A DNA stretch of 64,000 nt from Diospyros lotus (GCF_014633365.1 NC_068348.1:14526311-14590310), one strand, 5' to 3'. Shown: positions 32,160 to 46,277, numbered from the stretch's first letter. A program made the numbers and translations. Notes: generated by a model not told the origin, from the letters alone.

Positions 32160-35136
32160 GGCCACAACCTTCTCCCAACCAGAAGTTCTTCGCATAAGCA
32201 CACAGAGATACTTTGGCCTTTCTTATTGGCCAATATTACTCGCTAGTAGGGGTCTCATACCCATACCAGGGAACTCTTCACTAAGCAACCCCCTTCAATT
32301 CTTCACCTCATTTAAGCTTTTACAATCATGTCCCATGCTAGGCCTTACCTTGGTTGTTAAACCCTACCGCGAGTCAGGGATCCTACCATTGTGCTTAAAG
32401 GCTTGGAACCATTAACCGACCCTTATCATCACCCATGGTGCGTGGCATAAGTGATTGGCTCATTACCATATGCCTAATCACTTATTGCATCGCACCTGTA
32501 GGATGACTCGTGCCCTTGGCCCCTTACCATAACAAGCTAACATCGTTACACCCCCTCACCCTTATAGTGGTCTTCTAGCCAAATTCACTCGCCCAGCTAC
32601 AATTTCATTAGGACTTTTCAAATCACACCATTTCTTGACAGAGCCTCCTACTCTAGAGGCATGAAACCTTTCATCCACTTGAATCAGGTTCATTCTCAAT
32701 TCGTAATAAACACCTAACTTAAACCATGCATAATGGTACTTCTTATCCTTCTCAACAATGACATACCAGGTCAGCAACGAATTTCCTTCCACGGTCGTTG
32801 CATCTCCACTCTTACAGGTCAACTTGACCCATACAACCCTAATCTTGGATTAGCTTTTCTCAACCATCTTGCTATTTCCCGGATGACTTACTATTCCTCT
32901 GAAAAACTTTGGCTTCTCCCAGGTTCTTCTTATATCTTTTGCTTTAACCGACTCATATCATTCGGTGAGTGACCACATTAGCTGTAATGCCACCATCATT
33001 AGCTAAGACGACCTCTTACCATCGCTTGACACTACATCTAGCCGCAACCGCTACTCTAGAGCCACCTACGCCACTGACCGACTACTTTCACGATCATGGC
33101 CAGTGGCTACTTGCCATTACTACTATCACCGGTCGATGCCTTTGGTCGCCACCGACTACCCCCAGCCAGTTACTAATTGGCTCCATTAGCTGCTTTCTTT
33201 CACACTCATTAACCCCTAACCACGAGGTTAAATCTCATCAGTTGCCCACACCAAGGCATCACCCTAGGTATAACACTCACAGCTATCAAGTGATTTCATC
33301 ACCTAAACACCATTCCTGGGACCCAATCTCATCCCATAAGCTCTTCCTTCAAGCTCTCGCCACCTATTGGAAACATCTTAGATTCCCCTTCAACTTTCAT
33401 CTAGCCAACTCGATTAACTCTAGTCGTATCACTTAGCTCACAACAAACGCGACCTTCCTCCATGCACTATTTTTTCCATCATCAAATATCGCTTCGATTT
33501 AAGCTCCACCCACTGGAAATCACCCCTTTCATTCCGGCGGAACTCACACTTCCACTCCATGCCAAATGACTTATCTTCCTACTCAGGCACTTGCCATCAT
33601 GCTGGTTTTCCCCAAGTGATCTATTCTGCTTGAGTTTTAGTGCATTAGCAAGTTCATCTAGTGTTGTTTCCCCGTGCTCAACCTTTCTTGGGAGAACATC
33701 TTAAGTTCTACCCAGACCACATTTCAACACTACCCTCTATAGCCCTTGTTACAGAGCAACACTCTTTTAGGCAGTACAATTTCACCCTCGACCAACCATC
33801 TTCTATAATCTTGGATCTCCTTCTCAAAATCCGCCTGGTCTAGCTACCAGGACCTACTGAACCTTTATATTAAAGGCATACACAGAAATCAACAAGGCTT
33901 TACATCACAGTCCTTGAGCCTCACGCTCCCATCATTGCCATTAGGTGCTAACATCTGGCAACTGATCCTGTGTCATCAACTAGAAACCTATCCAGTGCTA
34001 CATGAGAATACTTCCTCATTTTCGCATCGACACAATTAGGACTAACACTAGACTGTGAAATTGCGAGCCTTCATGGATTTTGAATCGTGCCTTAGCCACG
34101 TGTTCAGCCTGCCACAACTCACATCACAGGATTAGAGATCCCTTTACTTGAAACCTTTGCATGCTTCAATATTCCCATCTCATGGTTGGCTTCCAACTCG
34201 TAAGTCTCGCCCTCCACGGCACTTACTTATCATTCTAGAGCCATTTACCGACTCTACCAATCAACCCATCTTTCCGCATTACCGCAAGGTTACACAGGGT
34301 CCATCATCCCAATTTACCATATCTATTTCGATCAAATTTAACCACAACTGTGTTAGCATCCTTTAGCAAGGAGCATCACCACACATCTTATTTTCATAGA
34401 CCTTCTAACTGCCATGACAACTAAAGGCGCTATCCCGTTACTTCAAGCCTCACAAAAATTTAGGTATAGCCCAGACATAACCTACAACACACCTTAGGTT
34501 TCGACTTCTAACCATCTCCACCACAGACGGGTTACTCCACATAGAGGGCTGCAGTCTCTCCTATGAACTAGCCGTCTGTATCAGTGGTCCCTAACATTAG
34601 ACCCGTCATCGGTAGGCATCAACCATAGCATTATTCCTATGCTCGACCCGTTTCTTTTTCGCGATTTTCTTTCTCAAACATCTCGAGATGCTACAACACC
34701 TGAACTTCGCTAACCGTTTCAACACCGATTTACCGAAATAAAGGGCTTAACCCCCACTTGGGTACAATGCCCTAACATCTCTTATTACTCGCAGCTGAGT
34801 TGTGGAACTGACCACAACTTTCGTCATCCCTACCGTGCATCTCACAGATCTTCAGCCCCTAACCATCTGCATAATCACTGTGTTGCCCTGTGTTTTAGGC
34901 AAGCCAACACCTGGTCATCATTACCGTGTCACTTCCATACACTGGCCTAACACTGGTTCCCCATCGTGTTGCCCTATTCTTTGGAGAGCCAACACTTAAT
35001 CATCATTATTGTGTTGCTCCCTTACACTAGCCCAACAACAGTTCCCAACAACATGGCTCAGGTCCATCACTGATTTGCTTCGCACCCGTAGTATGACTCC
35101 AAGCCTTCCGGTCTTACCTCTAATATTGACCCCAAT
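32160..35136 (-). other. LARD interior, segment 2, no convincing gene
   Basis: About 3 kb, strongly C-rich over G on the plus strand, without gag-pol motifs. Short frames (for example minus 32822-32562) show no domain. It includes a two-unit tandem of 86 bp at about 34880-35050. Confidence 0.6.
34880..35050. repeat. Two-unit 86-bp tandem repeat in the LARD interior
   Basis: GTGTTGCCCT occurs at 34880 and 34966, each followed by diverged AGCCAACAC, CATCATTA and ACACTGGCCTAACA-like sequence. Confidence 0.65.
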
Positions 35137-35141
35137 ATGGC

Positions 35142-37086
35142 TGAAAGTAAAGCATGATCGCTATGGGGCAAACAACGTAGTTCAAAATTTTTGAACTTAC
35201 CCCGATCCTGGCGATTGGATCAACGTCGAAATCAAATCATTCACAAACAAATAAATGAATCTTACCTTTAGATTATCGAGTCGTTCGTGGATTCGAGCTG
35301 TCCAAGCGTCCGGCCTCTAACTCGTGATACGCGGCATGCGTCAGTTGGCAAGGAGAGTGGAATAGGAGTGCTAGCTCCTTTTCCTTTGCGCGGCTTGTGT
35401 ATGGACGAAAAAAGAACGCCCTCGTTTCGTATTGATGCCAAAAGAAACGGGGAAGAGTGAGCGGCAATATGTTTTTCAACTCTTGAAAAACGACACCAAA
35501 AATCCCCTCAGTTTGGGTAACCTATAAATGGGTATTTATAAGAAGCTCTAAGGTTTCTTAAACCCTAATGGACATAGGCCGATCCATTTAATTTAGTATA
35601 ATTAGGAACTTAATTAAATGAGTTTATTCTAGTCCAACTAAGAATATAATTAAATGGCCCAATCCTTTTATATGTTTAAATAAAATATTTTGGCCCAAAT
35701 CTAATTTAAGCCCAAACATAATATTTAATATTTGGTCCAAATATAATATTTAATATTTAATATTTGGCCCAAATCTAATTTAATCCAAATATAATATTTA
35801 TTTTAATATTTAACCCAAATCCAATTTAGTCCAAATATTAACTTGAGCCCAAATATATTTTATTTTCTATTTACCACTCCAACAAATAGAAAATTATTAA
35901 ATTAGAAACTCCTTCCTAATTTAATCAATTGTCATTTTAGGAAACTCTTTCCATTATGACGACTCCTCGTCATATCGACGTCATTACATCTATTTGTTCT
36001 TTTTCCATGAGAACCTATGACGGCAAAACTTCTTGCCGAAGTGTCCCACTTAACCATACGTCCACTCTCCTGGTTTAAGCCAGGGACCGTGCCTATTGCG
36101 TATGACTCATTAGGCTTCCGAATATGTTGGCAATGTGTCGGTACAAACACATAAGACAAGATTGGCCTCTAGCAAGGCATCATGCCTACCCAATTATTCA
36201 GAAGGATTCATAATCCGCAAATAACCTTTCACGAGCATGGTTACCGTGTAATTCGATCCTCTCATCAATGTATCTTATGTGATCTCAAGTATGGCAATGT
36301 GTTGCTTGATAACGATCACATGAGTTTTTCTTCAGTCTTCTGGATATCTTCACTTAATTAGAAAGTAAATCAATAACTCCTTATTGATCTCTTTTACCAT
36401 GGCCATGGATTTAAAGTGAATATCCACCGAAGGTGCCTTAGATACATCATCCTCTATCAAGGGATAGACGAGTCCCATCTTGGTTATGCACCCATCTCCA
36501 TAAGCCTCACGACATGCCCAACAATCGCCCACGTGCAGCCTTTATCTAGGCCCATCGAAACGATGTCAAAGCATATCGGTCTTCTTATGAGATGACCGTG
36601 ACAACCTCAGGTCCAAGGATTAGTTACACCCATCTCGTATGAGAATTCCATCAACATATAACCAAAATGGATTCTCATGGCGAGTCATGTCTAGTGACAC
36701 GTTCTCCAACATTGGTCACCTATGTACTTGTATAGGCATCCTCATACCTACGGGTGTGAGACCCTCGTTGCTATCACATAGCAAAAACATAGCACATACA
36801 AGTCTTACCGCAATTGTCAATGTCCATTCTTGACATTGCTACGACTTGGGACGTTTAATGATGTCTAGAAACTGTGATGCATCATCTCATATCTTTACAG
36901 ATTAATCACAGTATACATCATATGGACTTCTATCTAGTTTCATTCGGTTATTACAATAATAACAAGAAACTAATAGAATGACTTCTTGTGAATTTGAACA
37001 ACTCCTTATTCAAATAATAAACATGATTACAATTGTCAGTGTACAACATGCCCAATCTGAATGAGTCTAGATCACCTACACTAACA
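35142..37086 (-). mobile_element. Solo LTR, family A, copy 2 (TSD ATGGC)
   Basis: Reverse-complement relative of 6430-8375 across its full 1,945 bp, starting TGAAAGTAAAGC and ending CTACACTAACA on the plus strand. Five-base duplications ATGGC at 35137-35141 and 37087-37091 are perfect. There is no interior or second LTR. It carries the same non-coding frames as copy 1, confirming those are not genes. Confidence 0.92.
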
Positions 37087-37091
37087 ATGGC

Positions 37092-38125
37092 TACCTGCCA
37101 CACTCGCAGCCATTCTTCCCACCAAGCTCCCTACTTAGCTACTAATCCATCGAAACGTTACAGTGTTCCATGATTCCTCCCTAGGACTAGTCTAGATGTC
37201 CTATCCCTTATAGGAGACTATCGGTCTCACCTGACCAAATTTCCTAAGGTGCTCCTCTAAATCTTTGACATCTGATCGTCACATGCAGTTCACTAAGTTG
37301 CTCAGGACCATGGGCCACCTGCCCTCATTGTGAGCCAACTCATTAGTCCTCTACCACATGGTCTATAGCATCAGATCGGTCACGATGAGCCTTGCACTCG
37401 AAGCATTTTGCTACTATAAAACCTTTGCGAACTACGATGGTTCCACCACCCTCAACTAAAACAACCTTAAGCTCACACCATGAGCCTCATTCCTCAAGGC
37501 TCCATATCTCTTACAACCTAAGAGCATCACAACAATCCAACTCTTACAGCTTCATGATCTTACCCTACAAGATCATACCTCCCCGCTTTTCAACCAACAT
37601 TTAAAAGATCTTAAAGACTTATCTTTCCACATTAATAGATCCAAGTCCATCATGTTGAGTCTAGCTCAAATTCTGACACCCATCGTCTGAAGCACATACT
37701 GTCACCCTCCAAGTGAGTAGAGACCTCACGTCTCTCCTTGCATACCCATATATGCCTTTAGTCACTATGCCCAGCTCGGCTTTCCTACACGCCTTACTCA
37801 GGCTCCCATGACTTTAGAATTACAATTTGGAGCCTTTACATCACTCGCCAGGCTCCCATGCCACTCGAGCATCTATAGTTAGCATTTTCTTTGCGTGCAT
37901 AGCCTATGGATGTCCTATTGCTACAACTCACCATCACTGCACATAATCCACAAAACTCATTCATACCCCTCATCGGGTAACCTCCTCGTCACCCCAACAA
38001 GGATTTCGTGACCTTAGGCGTCATCCCTGACCCCAAGCATCGCAATGAGGATCTATTCACCTCTCATCTCCCGACCTTAGGCATCTCACCTGACCCCAAG
38101 CATCACCATGAGAGTTTGATTAGCC
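37092..38125 (-). other. LARD interior, segment 3, no gene
   Basis: Continues the C-rich interior. Small repeats: CAGGCTCCCATG near 37800 and 37850, and GACCTTAGGCATC / CTGACCCCAAGCATC near 38020 and 38090. Confidence 0.55.
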
Positions 38126-38130
38126 CCTCA

Positions 38131-40761
38131 TGTAATACCCTTGAGGAGTTATGATAAAATTATCAATTAAGAGAATATTGGTATATGAAAATTTCCATAA
38201 TTGCTCTTGAATTAAAGAGAAGGCACATAACATATAGGATGCCTTAAGAGGGCCAAACCAGTAATTTGGAGTTACGTCCCATAAAAAGATAAATTATTTT
38301 TGGAGAAATTATTTATATTGGAGAATTGATTTTTGGAGAATTTAATTCTTGATTAAGTGTATGGATAATTAGGAAATTAAAATGGAAGCCAAGTATGGTT
38401 AGATTTGTGACACTTGGCGAGATCTCATGGAATGAGATTTAATTTAATTTGGGAATAATAAATTTGTTGATTAAGTGTAATGGGACACTTGGCATGATCT
38501 TATGAAGGAAGAGTGGGATTTAAAGAAATGAAAAAAGAAAAGAAAATTAGTCTCTCAAGCATTAAATGAGAGCCATTATGGAGAGGATTAAAAGAAATTC
38601 CATATTAAATGGAAATTAGTCATGCATTTATATGGGAAAATGGTGGATTTAACTAAATGCCAAAGTAAAATGAATTATATCTTTCAAGAGCAATTTAAAT
38701 AAAATCAAAAAGAAAAGATATTAGTCTCCATTAATTGCTTGAAAAGTTATGGATTTAAATTAAATTAAATGAAAATGGAGAAAATGGTCAATCTTGAAAT
38801 TAGTCATTATTTATTAATTTTGAAAATTTGAGAATTATGGGAATTGGAGATTGATCCAATGGTTGAGGATTTAATCTCCAAAGAAAATCAAAGGATGAGA
38901 TTTAAAGAGACTAAGTCTCTTGGATTGTGTTTCTTTAGAGACTAGAGATGAGTTCTCTTAAAATCAATGGCTAAGATTGAGTTTAGGAGAAGCACAAGGA
39001 TTGTGCTTGTGTTTGAGGGTTGAGATTGAGTCTCTTGAATTAAAGAAAAACCAATGGCTAAGATGTAATCTTGAGTTTTGGCATGGATTGAGTAGGAAAT
39101 CTCTATAAATAGGGAGTTGAGATTTTTGTGCAAGGTTTTTCCACACATTAAGAGAAGGAAAGTAAGAAGAAGTTTAGGAGAAAAAAGAAGAAAGGCAAGC
39201 AAGAGGTAAGCCTTAGTTTAAATTTCTTCAAGTGTGTAGGAAAGTTTTCATTCTCCTTTCATTCTTTAGTCTTAAAGATCTCTAATGCTTTAAGGATATT
39301 TTCTTAAGGTGATTAAAGCCAAAGAGAGAGTCTTGGCAAGTGGAAGTCTTGAAGCTTCAAGGATAAAAAGGTAAGGGATAACCCCAAGTGGTGGGGTTTT
39401 GCTTGCATTTGTACATATTTTGAATGAGTTGCATGTAATGGTCTTATTGCATGTTTTGTGTTCTAGTGGACCTATGGCCATAAGGAGGACTAGTGATGAG
39501 AGAGGGGTTGGTTGGTGCCTTAACCTAAGTGGTTATGAGGGCATGGAGGACTACCCATTATATGCATTGCATTTGCATTACATGTTTATATTCTCATGTT
39601 ACATTTACATTTGCATAGCACCCTTATTGAGCATTGGCTCATATGGTCCTTTGACCTCTATGTAGGTGGGAAATCTTCTAAAAGAAAGGGAGTTGTGGAA
39701 TGTTGAAGGTATTGAAGCAAGAAGAATGTATGTGTTGGAGTATGGTTTGTGTATTATGTTGTATTTATTTTAGTTAAATGTGTATGAATGCTTAATGTGG
39801 TTGAATAGTGGCAAACTTGAATGTTTTGGAAGCCATTTGAAGTGTAAAAGTATTCTGGAAATTTTAGGTTTTAAAAGAAAAAAAAAATTTTATTAAAAAG
39901 AGTGAGGCAGTGTGCTGGCGCTAGGGGTGGGCGGCTGGGCATGCCTGGGCGCGACCGCACTCCGGCATGCGCGCGCGCGCGCAGCTGGTGCTGCCCGCCC
40001 CCCTGCTGCTGTTTGAGTCTTCTGTTTTATTTTTTTTATTTTCTGTTTATTTAAATATAATATGCTATTTTGGAAATTTATGAAATAAATTATGTTTAAA
40101 TAAATAAATAAAGGAGTATTTTAGCCTCCAAATTAATTATTAAATTAATATGAAATTGAGGCAATTGTGAAAAAATTCCTATAATTTGGAAAATAAATAA
40201 TGGAGTATTTTCCTTAAATTTTGAAAAATGGTTGAGGATGCCTTGAGGTTTGAATTTCAAAAATTAATTTCCTAAGGGTTGGAAAATTGTGGTATTTTGA
40301 AATAATGAAAGGGAAAAATCAATGGAGATTTAATAAGAAAAATTTTATTAAATTTTTTCAAAGAAATATTAACTCAAATATTTTCTAAAGGAAATGAATG
40401 TGAGATAAATGGGTTAATAGTTGGGGCAAAGAAAAAATATTTTCTTATAATTAGGGCTTTATGCCATAATTTATATGAAGCAAGTGAGTTAGTTTATTTC
40501 TTTCGATCCTGGGAAGTCATCCTTAGCTCTTCATTAAAGAGCTTGAGAAGGGGTGACACTTTGCGAGGTTCGGGTTTTATCTTCACGGGGTCGTTTCGAT
40601 ATTTCCCGGATCCTTGAGTGGAGCAAAGAGAGGGCAAAGCCTAGTTCCCACCTAGGTCGTTTCTCATTGAAACGTAGCCGTCTCTTCATCTTTGCCCTAG
40701 CGTGTGAATAGTAAGCTAGCTATTCGTGAGTAACACCCGTAGGTGGGAGCGGGACGTTACA
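38131..40761 (+). mobile_element. Solo LTR, family B (TSD CCTCA)
   Basis: 2,631 bp from TGTAATACCCTTGAGG to GGAGCGGGACGTTACA, flanked by CCTCA at 38126-38130 and 40762-40766. Its reverse complement starts TGTAACGTCCCGCTCCC and aligns with the starts of the G4 LTR (61162) and the LARD LTR (41953). It includes a TATA-like CTCTATAAATAGGGAG near 39101-39116 and a GC-rich block near 39905-40010 containing CATGCGCGCGCGCGCG. The ORFs inside are not credible. Confidence 0.92.
39101..39116 (+). promoter_or_regulatory. Putative TATA box of solo LTR B
   Basis: CTATAAATAGGG is a strong plant TATA match, in the transcriptional orientation of this LTR and about 970 bp from its start. Confidence 0.6.
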
Positions 40762-40766
40762 CCTCA

Positions 40767-41938
40767 TCCATCAATCACATGAACGGTCTCTTAGCCCTTC
40801 ACAACATGGACTTCTAATCCCATGGCTTCCCCACTCATATCAATACATGCCCAACTCATTCATTCCCAATCTGGATCCCTCTGAGTCTCAACACAACTCG
40901 CTAGGGATTTTCCATCTCATACATATGCCCACTAGGGTCCACTTACCACACACCTATCATTCCCTAGGATAGACCTCATCTCATCATGAAACCAACTAGG
41001 GTTTACTCATACCCTAGGCACATCCCTCTCTGGGATCATCATAATGATACGCTCACATCGTACCGTATACATCTAGCATGCTTTCATCACACACGACTCT
41101 CCTCAGAGTCCTTCCGAATGCTACTTACGTCGTGCCTACATCGACCATTACATGCATATACTTTACATGCTCGCTCTACCTTAAGCCTCACTGTAGGCAA
41201 CCTTACTCCTTACCTAGAGCTCACCACATAGCCTGTTGATGACTCATTTCTTTGAGCCTCGAGCTAACTCCCCCTTTAGCTCACTCTATCTCAAGCACCC
41301 AAGCCTTACTGTACCGCTTCCAAGGGAACAACTCTATTATCTCGAACATGCTTGGCCAATCCCTGACATAGGGATGCTCCATTAATCCCTACCCGGATTA
41401 GTTATGCCTCGGGCTCCCCTTGCCCCTTCATGACTTGACTTCATGTCCCCACACTAGCCTTAATAACTCAATCTCAAGGAACTACCATCCTTAAAACACT
41501 TATTATCCCCAAAATCCCACATTTGGGTTTTTCTAGACACCAACACCCATACTTGGGTTTTCAATTCTTCATTGCCCCGACCCGTATCCCACTTACGGGT
41601 ATATCATCTCAACCCATAATATTTTTCCCATCCCTATAATAGGAATATCTGAGCATACCTTTCAGATCACCATAGGCCTCAACGCCTCAACCCAATCCCT
41701 AGGGTCCTTAGACCACATGCCCGACCTTCGAGGTTATCAAATCAATCTCACATCCAAACCTTGAGATCACAAACAACTGTTCCCAACCCCAACTCAGCAG
41801 TTAGGACATTCCGACTTACATCCCAATAAGACCAAACATCCTCGACTCATAACTCTGGCAATCACTCACATGAATCACTTAACCGACCAAACATAAGACC
41901 CCAACACGCTAGCTTTCCCCACTCATACTGCTAGCCAT
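40767..41938 (-). other. LARD interior, segment 4, leader-proximal, no gene
   Basis: C-rich plus strand with repeated short phrases (CTCATC, CCCATG). It leads directly to the primer-binding site, so it is the 5' leader side of the element. No ORF or domain. Confidence 0.55.
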
Positions 41939-41950
41939 GCTCTGATACCA
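41939..41950 (-). other. LARD primer-binding site (initiator Met tRNA)
   Basis: GCTCTGATACCA, the same 12-mer as in G1 and G2, two bases from the LTR start TGTAATGCC at 41953. Confidence 0.9.
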
Positions 41951-41952
41951 AC

Positions 41953-43810
41953 TGTAATGCCCCGCTCCCACTTACGGGTGTCACCGGTGAATAATCGACC
42001 GAATTACTCACACGACAAACCACAACTGAAGGCTAGGATTATGTTTCATCAAGAAACGCTCTAGGTAGGGACTAGGCTTCGTCCTTCCCTTTACTCCACT
42101 TAAGGAATCGGTCCCAAACACAGACAAGGAAAATAGCAGAACGGGACCCGAAACCCAAGCGAGCTTCACCTTTCTCCAGCTCCGCTTCACAGCAAGCCAA
42201 AGGTGGCCCAAGCACAACCTAGCATAACACACACTTCGCTGAATATGGGGAATTTATGGGAACATACCTTGTTAATCTTTACCCGATCCGAACTTGGCTC
42301 CATCAACTAAGGCCATATATATCAAGCAATCTCACAAGCACCTATCACACTATGATGATTACAACAACTAGATACATCTAGCGCTCAACAACATATACAT
42401 TCACATAAATACATATAGGAGATAATACAATTCACAAACTCAGGCAATAACGCTAGTCGCCACTTCAACGTCCTGACATCATCACCGCTGGCATTCGGAC
42501 TTGCAACATCTACAACATGAGGTAAAATCTCATGAGTCATAAAGACTCAGTAAGGGTGCAATGCATAAGTAAGTGAAGCATGAGAGAGCATGTAATGCAA
42601 AATGCAATGCACATGGGTAGTCTTCCACGCCGTCATAACCTCCTTAGGTTGAGGCATCGACCAACCCTTCCCACCACTAGACTTCCATATGGTCATAGGT
42701 ACACTAGAACACATATCATGCAAATGTGACCAGTACATGCAGCTCATAAATAAACACTTACAAATACAAGCAAAACCCCACCACTTGGGGCATCCTTTAC
42801 TTGGCTCGAAGCCTCATCCCTGCCACGACACAAACCCCAACCTGAGTCTCGAACTCTTCTAGGACCACTGCCTCCCTGGTCGACCCTAGATCCAACCACA
42901 CAAAACCTAACTCCATTAACATCAGACATTAAACCAACGCCCTTTATTACGCCGCACACCGCCAAAACCATTCATCAGGAAATTTCCAAATAACCCCGGC
43001 ACAGGGTTTAATCCAACGAATAATTATTCTACATTAACTCGCTTAATGCAAATAACTTGGGAAGAAAATATTAATTTACCTCGACTCATCTGGGGAGCAA
43101 TTCGAAAAACGCCCACACTGGCGTTGCCTCCCAAGCTGCCACTTGCGCCAAAAATCCCATTTTTGAGCTTCCGACACGCTCCTCAAGCCCCAATTTAGTT
43201 TCTAGAATTTTTTGGAATTTTCTACTTTTTTCCCTAATTTTCCTCCATTTTCTTATTTTCTTTTTATTTTCTTTTCTTCTTTCTCTTCTTCCTCTTTTCT
43301 TCTTCACCTCCAGCGCACGCCTACTCTTCTTCTTCCTCATGATGCATAGCCACCTGCCCGCAGCCGCACTGCCAGTCCCTGTCGGCCATTCCCGCTTCGT
43401 GCACCACCACCAACGGCCACCGTCGACCTCACCGTGCTGCCTGGGACTGCACGAACCCTCTGCCAACGCCACCTTCTTCGCTGTTGCAGCTGCTACACCG
43501 CTGCCATGACCTCGCTTAGTTGCTGCAATAGCAGCTTCGGGGCCTATGGCTACGCTTCTGGCCATCTCCAATGCTTCCTTGCGCCACCGCGCTTGCTGCC
43601 GGCTTCCTCTGTGCGTCCCTTCCATTGACCCTCTATTGCCATGGCCGCTCGGCTCCGCTCGCTGCTGCCTCCATCGACGCTACTGGAATTGGCCAGCAAC
43701 ACCGCTGCTACAGGCCGCCTCCGGCTGGGCATCTCTCCCCCCTGACGGCTCCAGCTCTCTCTCTCGCCATCTCTCGGCCCTGCTCTCTCCCTCATGATCT
43801 TTATTCTTCC
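41953..43810 (-). repeat. LARD right (5') LTR, first part
   Basis: Starts TGTAATGCCCCGCTCCC beside the PBS. Shares segments with the G4 LTR and solo LTR B (GGTGGGAACTAGGCT-like block near 42060; AGTAAGGGTGCAATGC near 42550). A GC-rich block at about 43320-43800 yields overlapping spurious frames on both strands (Ala/Arg/Pro-rich). G2 interrupts it at 43810; it resumes at 52944. Confidence 0.85.
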
Positions 43811-44854
43811 TGTAACACCCGCTCTCCTAGAACTGCCCGATAAGAGGTGCTACTGGGGATAATAAAATAAACTGGCTGATAAACTGAAATCTGATACCAT
43901 GAATGAGTATCTCAATCAACTGAAATAAAAACTCTGAGTCAATACAGACTGAAAAGCACAAACTCTGTCTAAGGAACAATCCCTCAACTAAAATATAAAA
44001 TAGATCTAATCTGAGAAAACTCTATAGAACTCAATAGACTCCTAGACATCTTTTATCTTGAGCGGCTCCACGTACACACACTACTGAACACTGCTGCTAG
44101 GCCCCACATCTGATACTCCCTTGCTAGAACCTGGAGAGGTGAAGAGTACAAGGTGAGCTACAAAAGCTTAGCAAGTAATAAGCTGGAAAGAATACTGAAG
44201 CTGAATCGAAGAATATCGATACTGATAAATAGCTGACTGAACTTGCACTGGATAATCACTGTCTAATTGCATTCATAAAAATGTAATGCACATAAACTGT
44301 AAACTAAATGCAGGTATGCAACTTTGGCTCATAGGCCCACATAATCTGATAATACATACCTTTTTGAACTGAAACCTGCATACATAAAAACTGTAAGCAC
44401 ATACTGTGGGCAAAGCCCCTAGCCCCTAGCCCCTTGGTTGCCACCAGGCGAGCAACTCATAAACTGAGCTGAAACTGAAACTAATGGGATCCCCGCGGTC
44501 AAGCCGCCTTGCGCGCATAATGCAATGCAATGCTCACATAAATACTAGCACACGATATGTAGTGTTCCATATAAAGTCATGCTCAATACTCATACCAAAA
44601 TGTATACACATAATCTCACAAAATAATGCTGATCATGTTATAATAATGCTGAATATGATATGATCTTCATCTATATATTAGAATACAAAGATTCAATGAA
44701 CTATGATTTAGGGTATGGGTATGATTAACTTGTCATGTTCTAGCTTATGAATTCAATGTTGGAAGGTATTGAATACATTAATTGAATTAAACTTGAATTA
44801 GGACTCACTGGAAGCTAAATTGGATTTCTGGAAAAGTTATGGGGATATTAGGAA

Positions 44855-45150
44855 GGATATCCGGATATGATGAAAGACATCCGGATACACTGACATTCAA
44901 AGAAGAAGCTATTCGGATAAGTTGGGAAGTATTCAGATACGAAATAGGACATCCGAATATGATTCTGGTCATCCGGATATCTCACTGATGCATTCGGATA
45001 TAACTGCGGACTATTCGAATGAAAAATTTAACTTTTGAGGGAGGCATCCGGATATCAGGCGAGACATCCGGATATTATCTTGACCTTTCCGGATGAATAA
45101 ACAAACCATCCGGATATCATACTCGAAGAACTTTAGATACATCCGGATTT
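44855..45150. repeat. ATCCGGAT palindrome array in the G2 3' LTR
   Basis: ATCCGGAT or one-base variants (ATTCGGAT, ATTCGAAT, ATCCGAAT) occur every about 20-30 bp, starting at 44859 and 44879. The 5' LTR has the same array at about 51415-51740 with units gained and lost. Confidence 0.8.
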
Positions 45151-45159
45151 TAGAACTTA

Positions 45160-45500
45160 GAGTAATAGAACTTGCAATCCAAAATGGATAAGGATTAATA
45201 GAACTTGCAATCCCAAATGGATGAGGATTAATGGAACTTGCAATCCAAAATGGATGAGGATTAATGGAGCCTGCAATCCAAAATGGATGGGGATTAATGG
45301 AACTTGCAATCCAAAATGGATAAGGATTAATGGAACTTGCAATCCAAAATGGATAAGGATTAATAGAACTTGCAATCCAAAATGGATAAGGATTAATAGA
45401 ACTTGCAATCCAAAATGGATAAGGATTAATGGAACTTGTAATCCAAAATGGATAAGGATTAATAAAACTTGCAATCCAAAATGGATAAGGAGTAATAGAA
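45160..45500. repeat. Ten-unit 33-bp tandem repeat in the G2 3' LTR
   Basis: AACTTGCAATCCAAAATGG recurs every 33 bp from 45169 to 45466. Because the period is divisible by three, both strands stay open (11-residue repeats RINGTCNPKWI on plus, VLLILIHFGLQ on minus). It lies downstream of the TATA in the transcript, so it would be leader RNA. Confidence 0.88.
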
Positions 45501-46277
45501 CTTACTCATAACTTCACTGTTATACTCACATATATATATACGTCTCTGCTTACTGATATAAATCTGAAAACTACAACGAAGAACTGGAATAATCTGAAAT
45601 CAAAACTGATATGAACCTGTAATGGAAGGGATTACAGGAAGAATACTTGCCTGATAGAACTCTTTGATCGAACCCTGGAGCGATCCTGAAGACTCTAGCA
45701 AGCCTCTGCTATCTCTTGGCCTTTTTGTTCTTCACACGGCGTGAAGAAAAGCTAAGCTAATGGGCTCTATATATAGACATAAAGTCCTAGATCTCTTTCG
45801 TTTTATAACTTGGAATCCCTCTCTCAATTGAACTTGGAGACTCTCAAAACCTTCTCCTATTGGGACTAGGAGACTCTTAATCCAAATCCATGTCATACAT
45901 GGATTCTCATTCTTCTTTAAATACATAGTCCCACTTAATTAATAATAATACAAAAATTATTATTAAAACTCTCAAATAATAATAAAACTCTAAAATCACC
46001 TTCATGCCCTTGCATTTAATTTCCAAAATAAATAACTAGAATTAAATGCTCTTTAAATGCTATTTATATACTATTCTCTCAATTAAAAATCTAAATTGCC
46101 ACCTTGGCAAATTCTTTTAAACTCCAAAATTAAAAAGAAATAAATGCTATTCTTTTCCTTCAAAATCTCTAAATTGCCACATTAAATAATTAATTGACCA
46201 AATCGCTTAATCAAATACTTTAACAATTAATTAAATCATTCCTGAATAAATATTGGGCCCTCTAACGGGTCGTTACA

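Larger units (their letters stand above)
43811..46277 (-). repeat. G2 3' LTR
   Basis: TGTAACACCCGCTCTCC to GGGTCGTTACA, 2,467 bp. Holds an array of CCGGAT palindromes (about 44855-45150), ten 33-bp tandem units (about 45160-45500) and a TATA-like TCTATATATAGAGCC (minus) near 45763-45777. Confidence 0.92.

Noticed and set aside
32160..34400. Candidate host genes from C-rich ORFs (for example 32969-33436)
   Set aside because: No domain, no splice pattern and no codon bias visible; part of the non-coding LARD interior.
43086..43843. Overlapping Ala/Arg/Pro-rich ORFs up to 179 aa on both strands
   Set aside because: They lie in the GC-rich block of the LARD LTR, where stops are rare by composition; no domain and no codon-level signal.
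45157..45511. Long repetitive ORFs on both strands (11-residue repeats), also at 51748-52168
   Set aside because: They come from a 33-bp tandem repeat inside an LTR; both strands are open because the period is divisible by three. Not genes.
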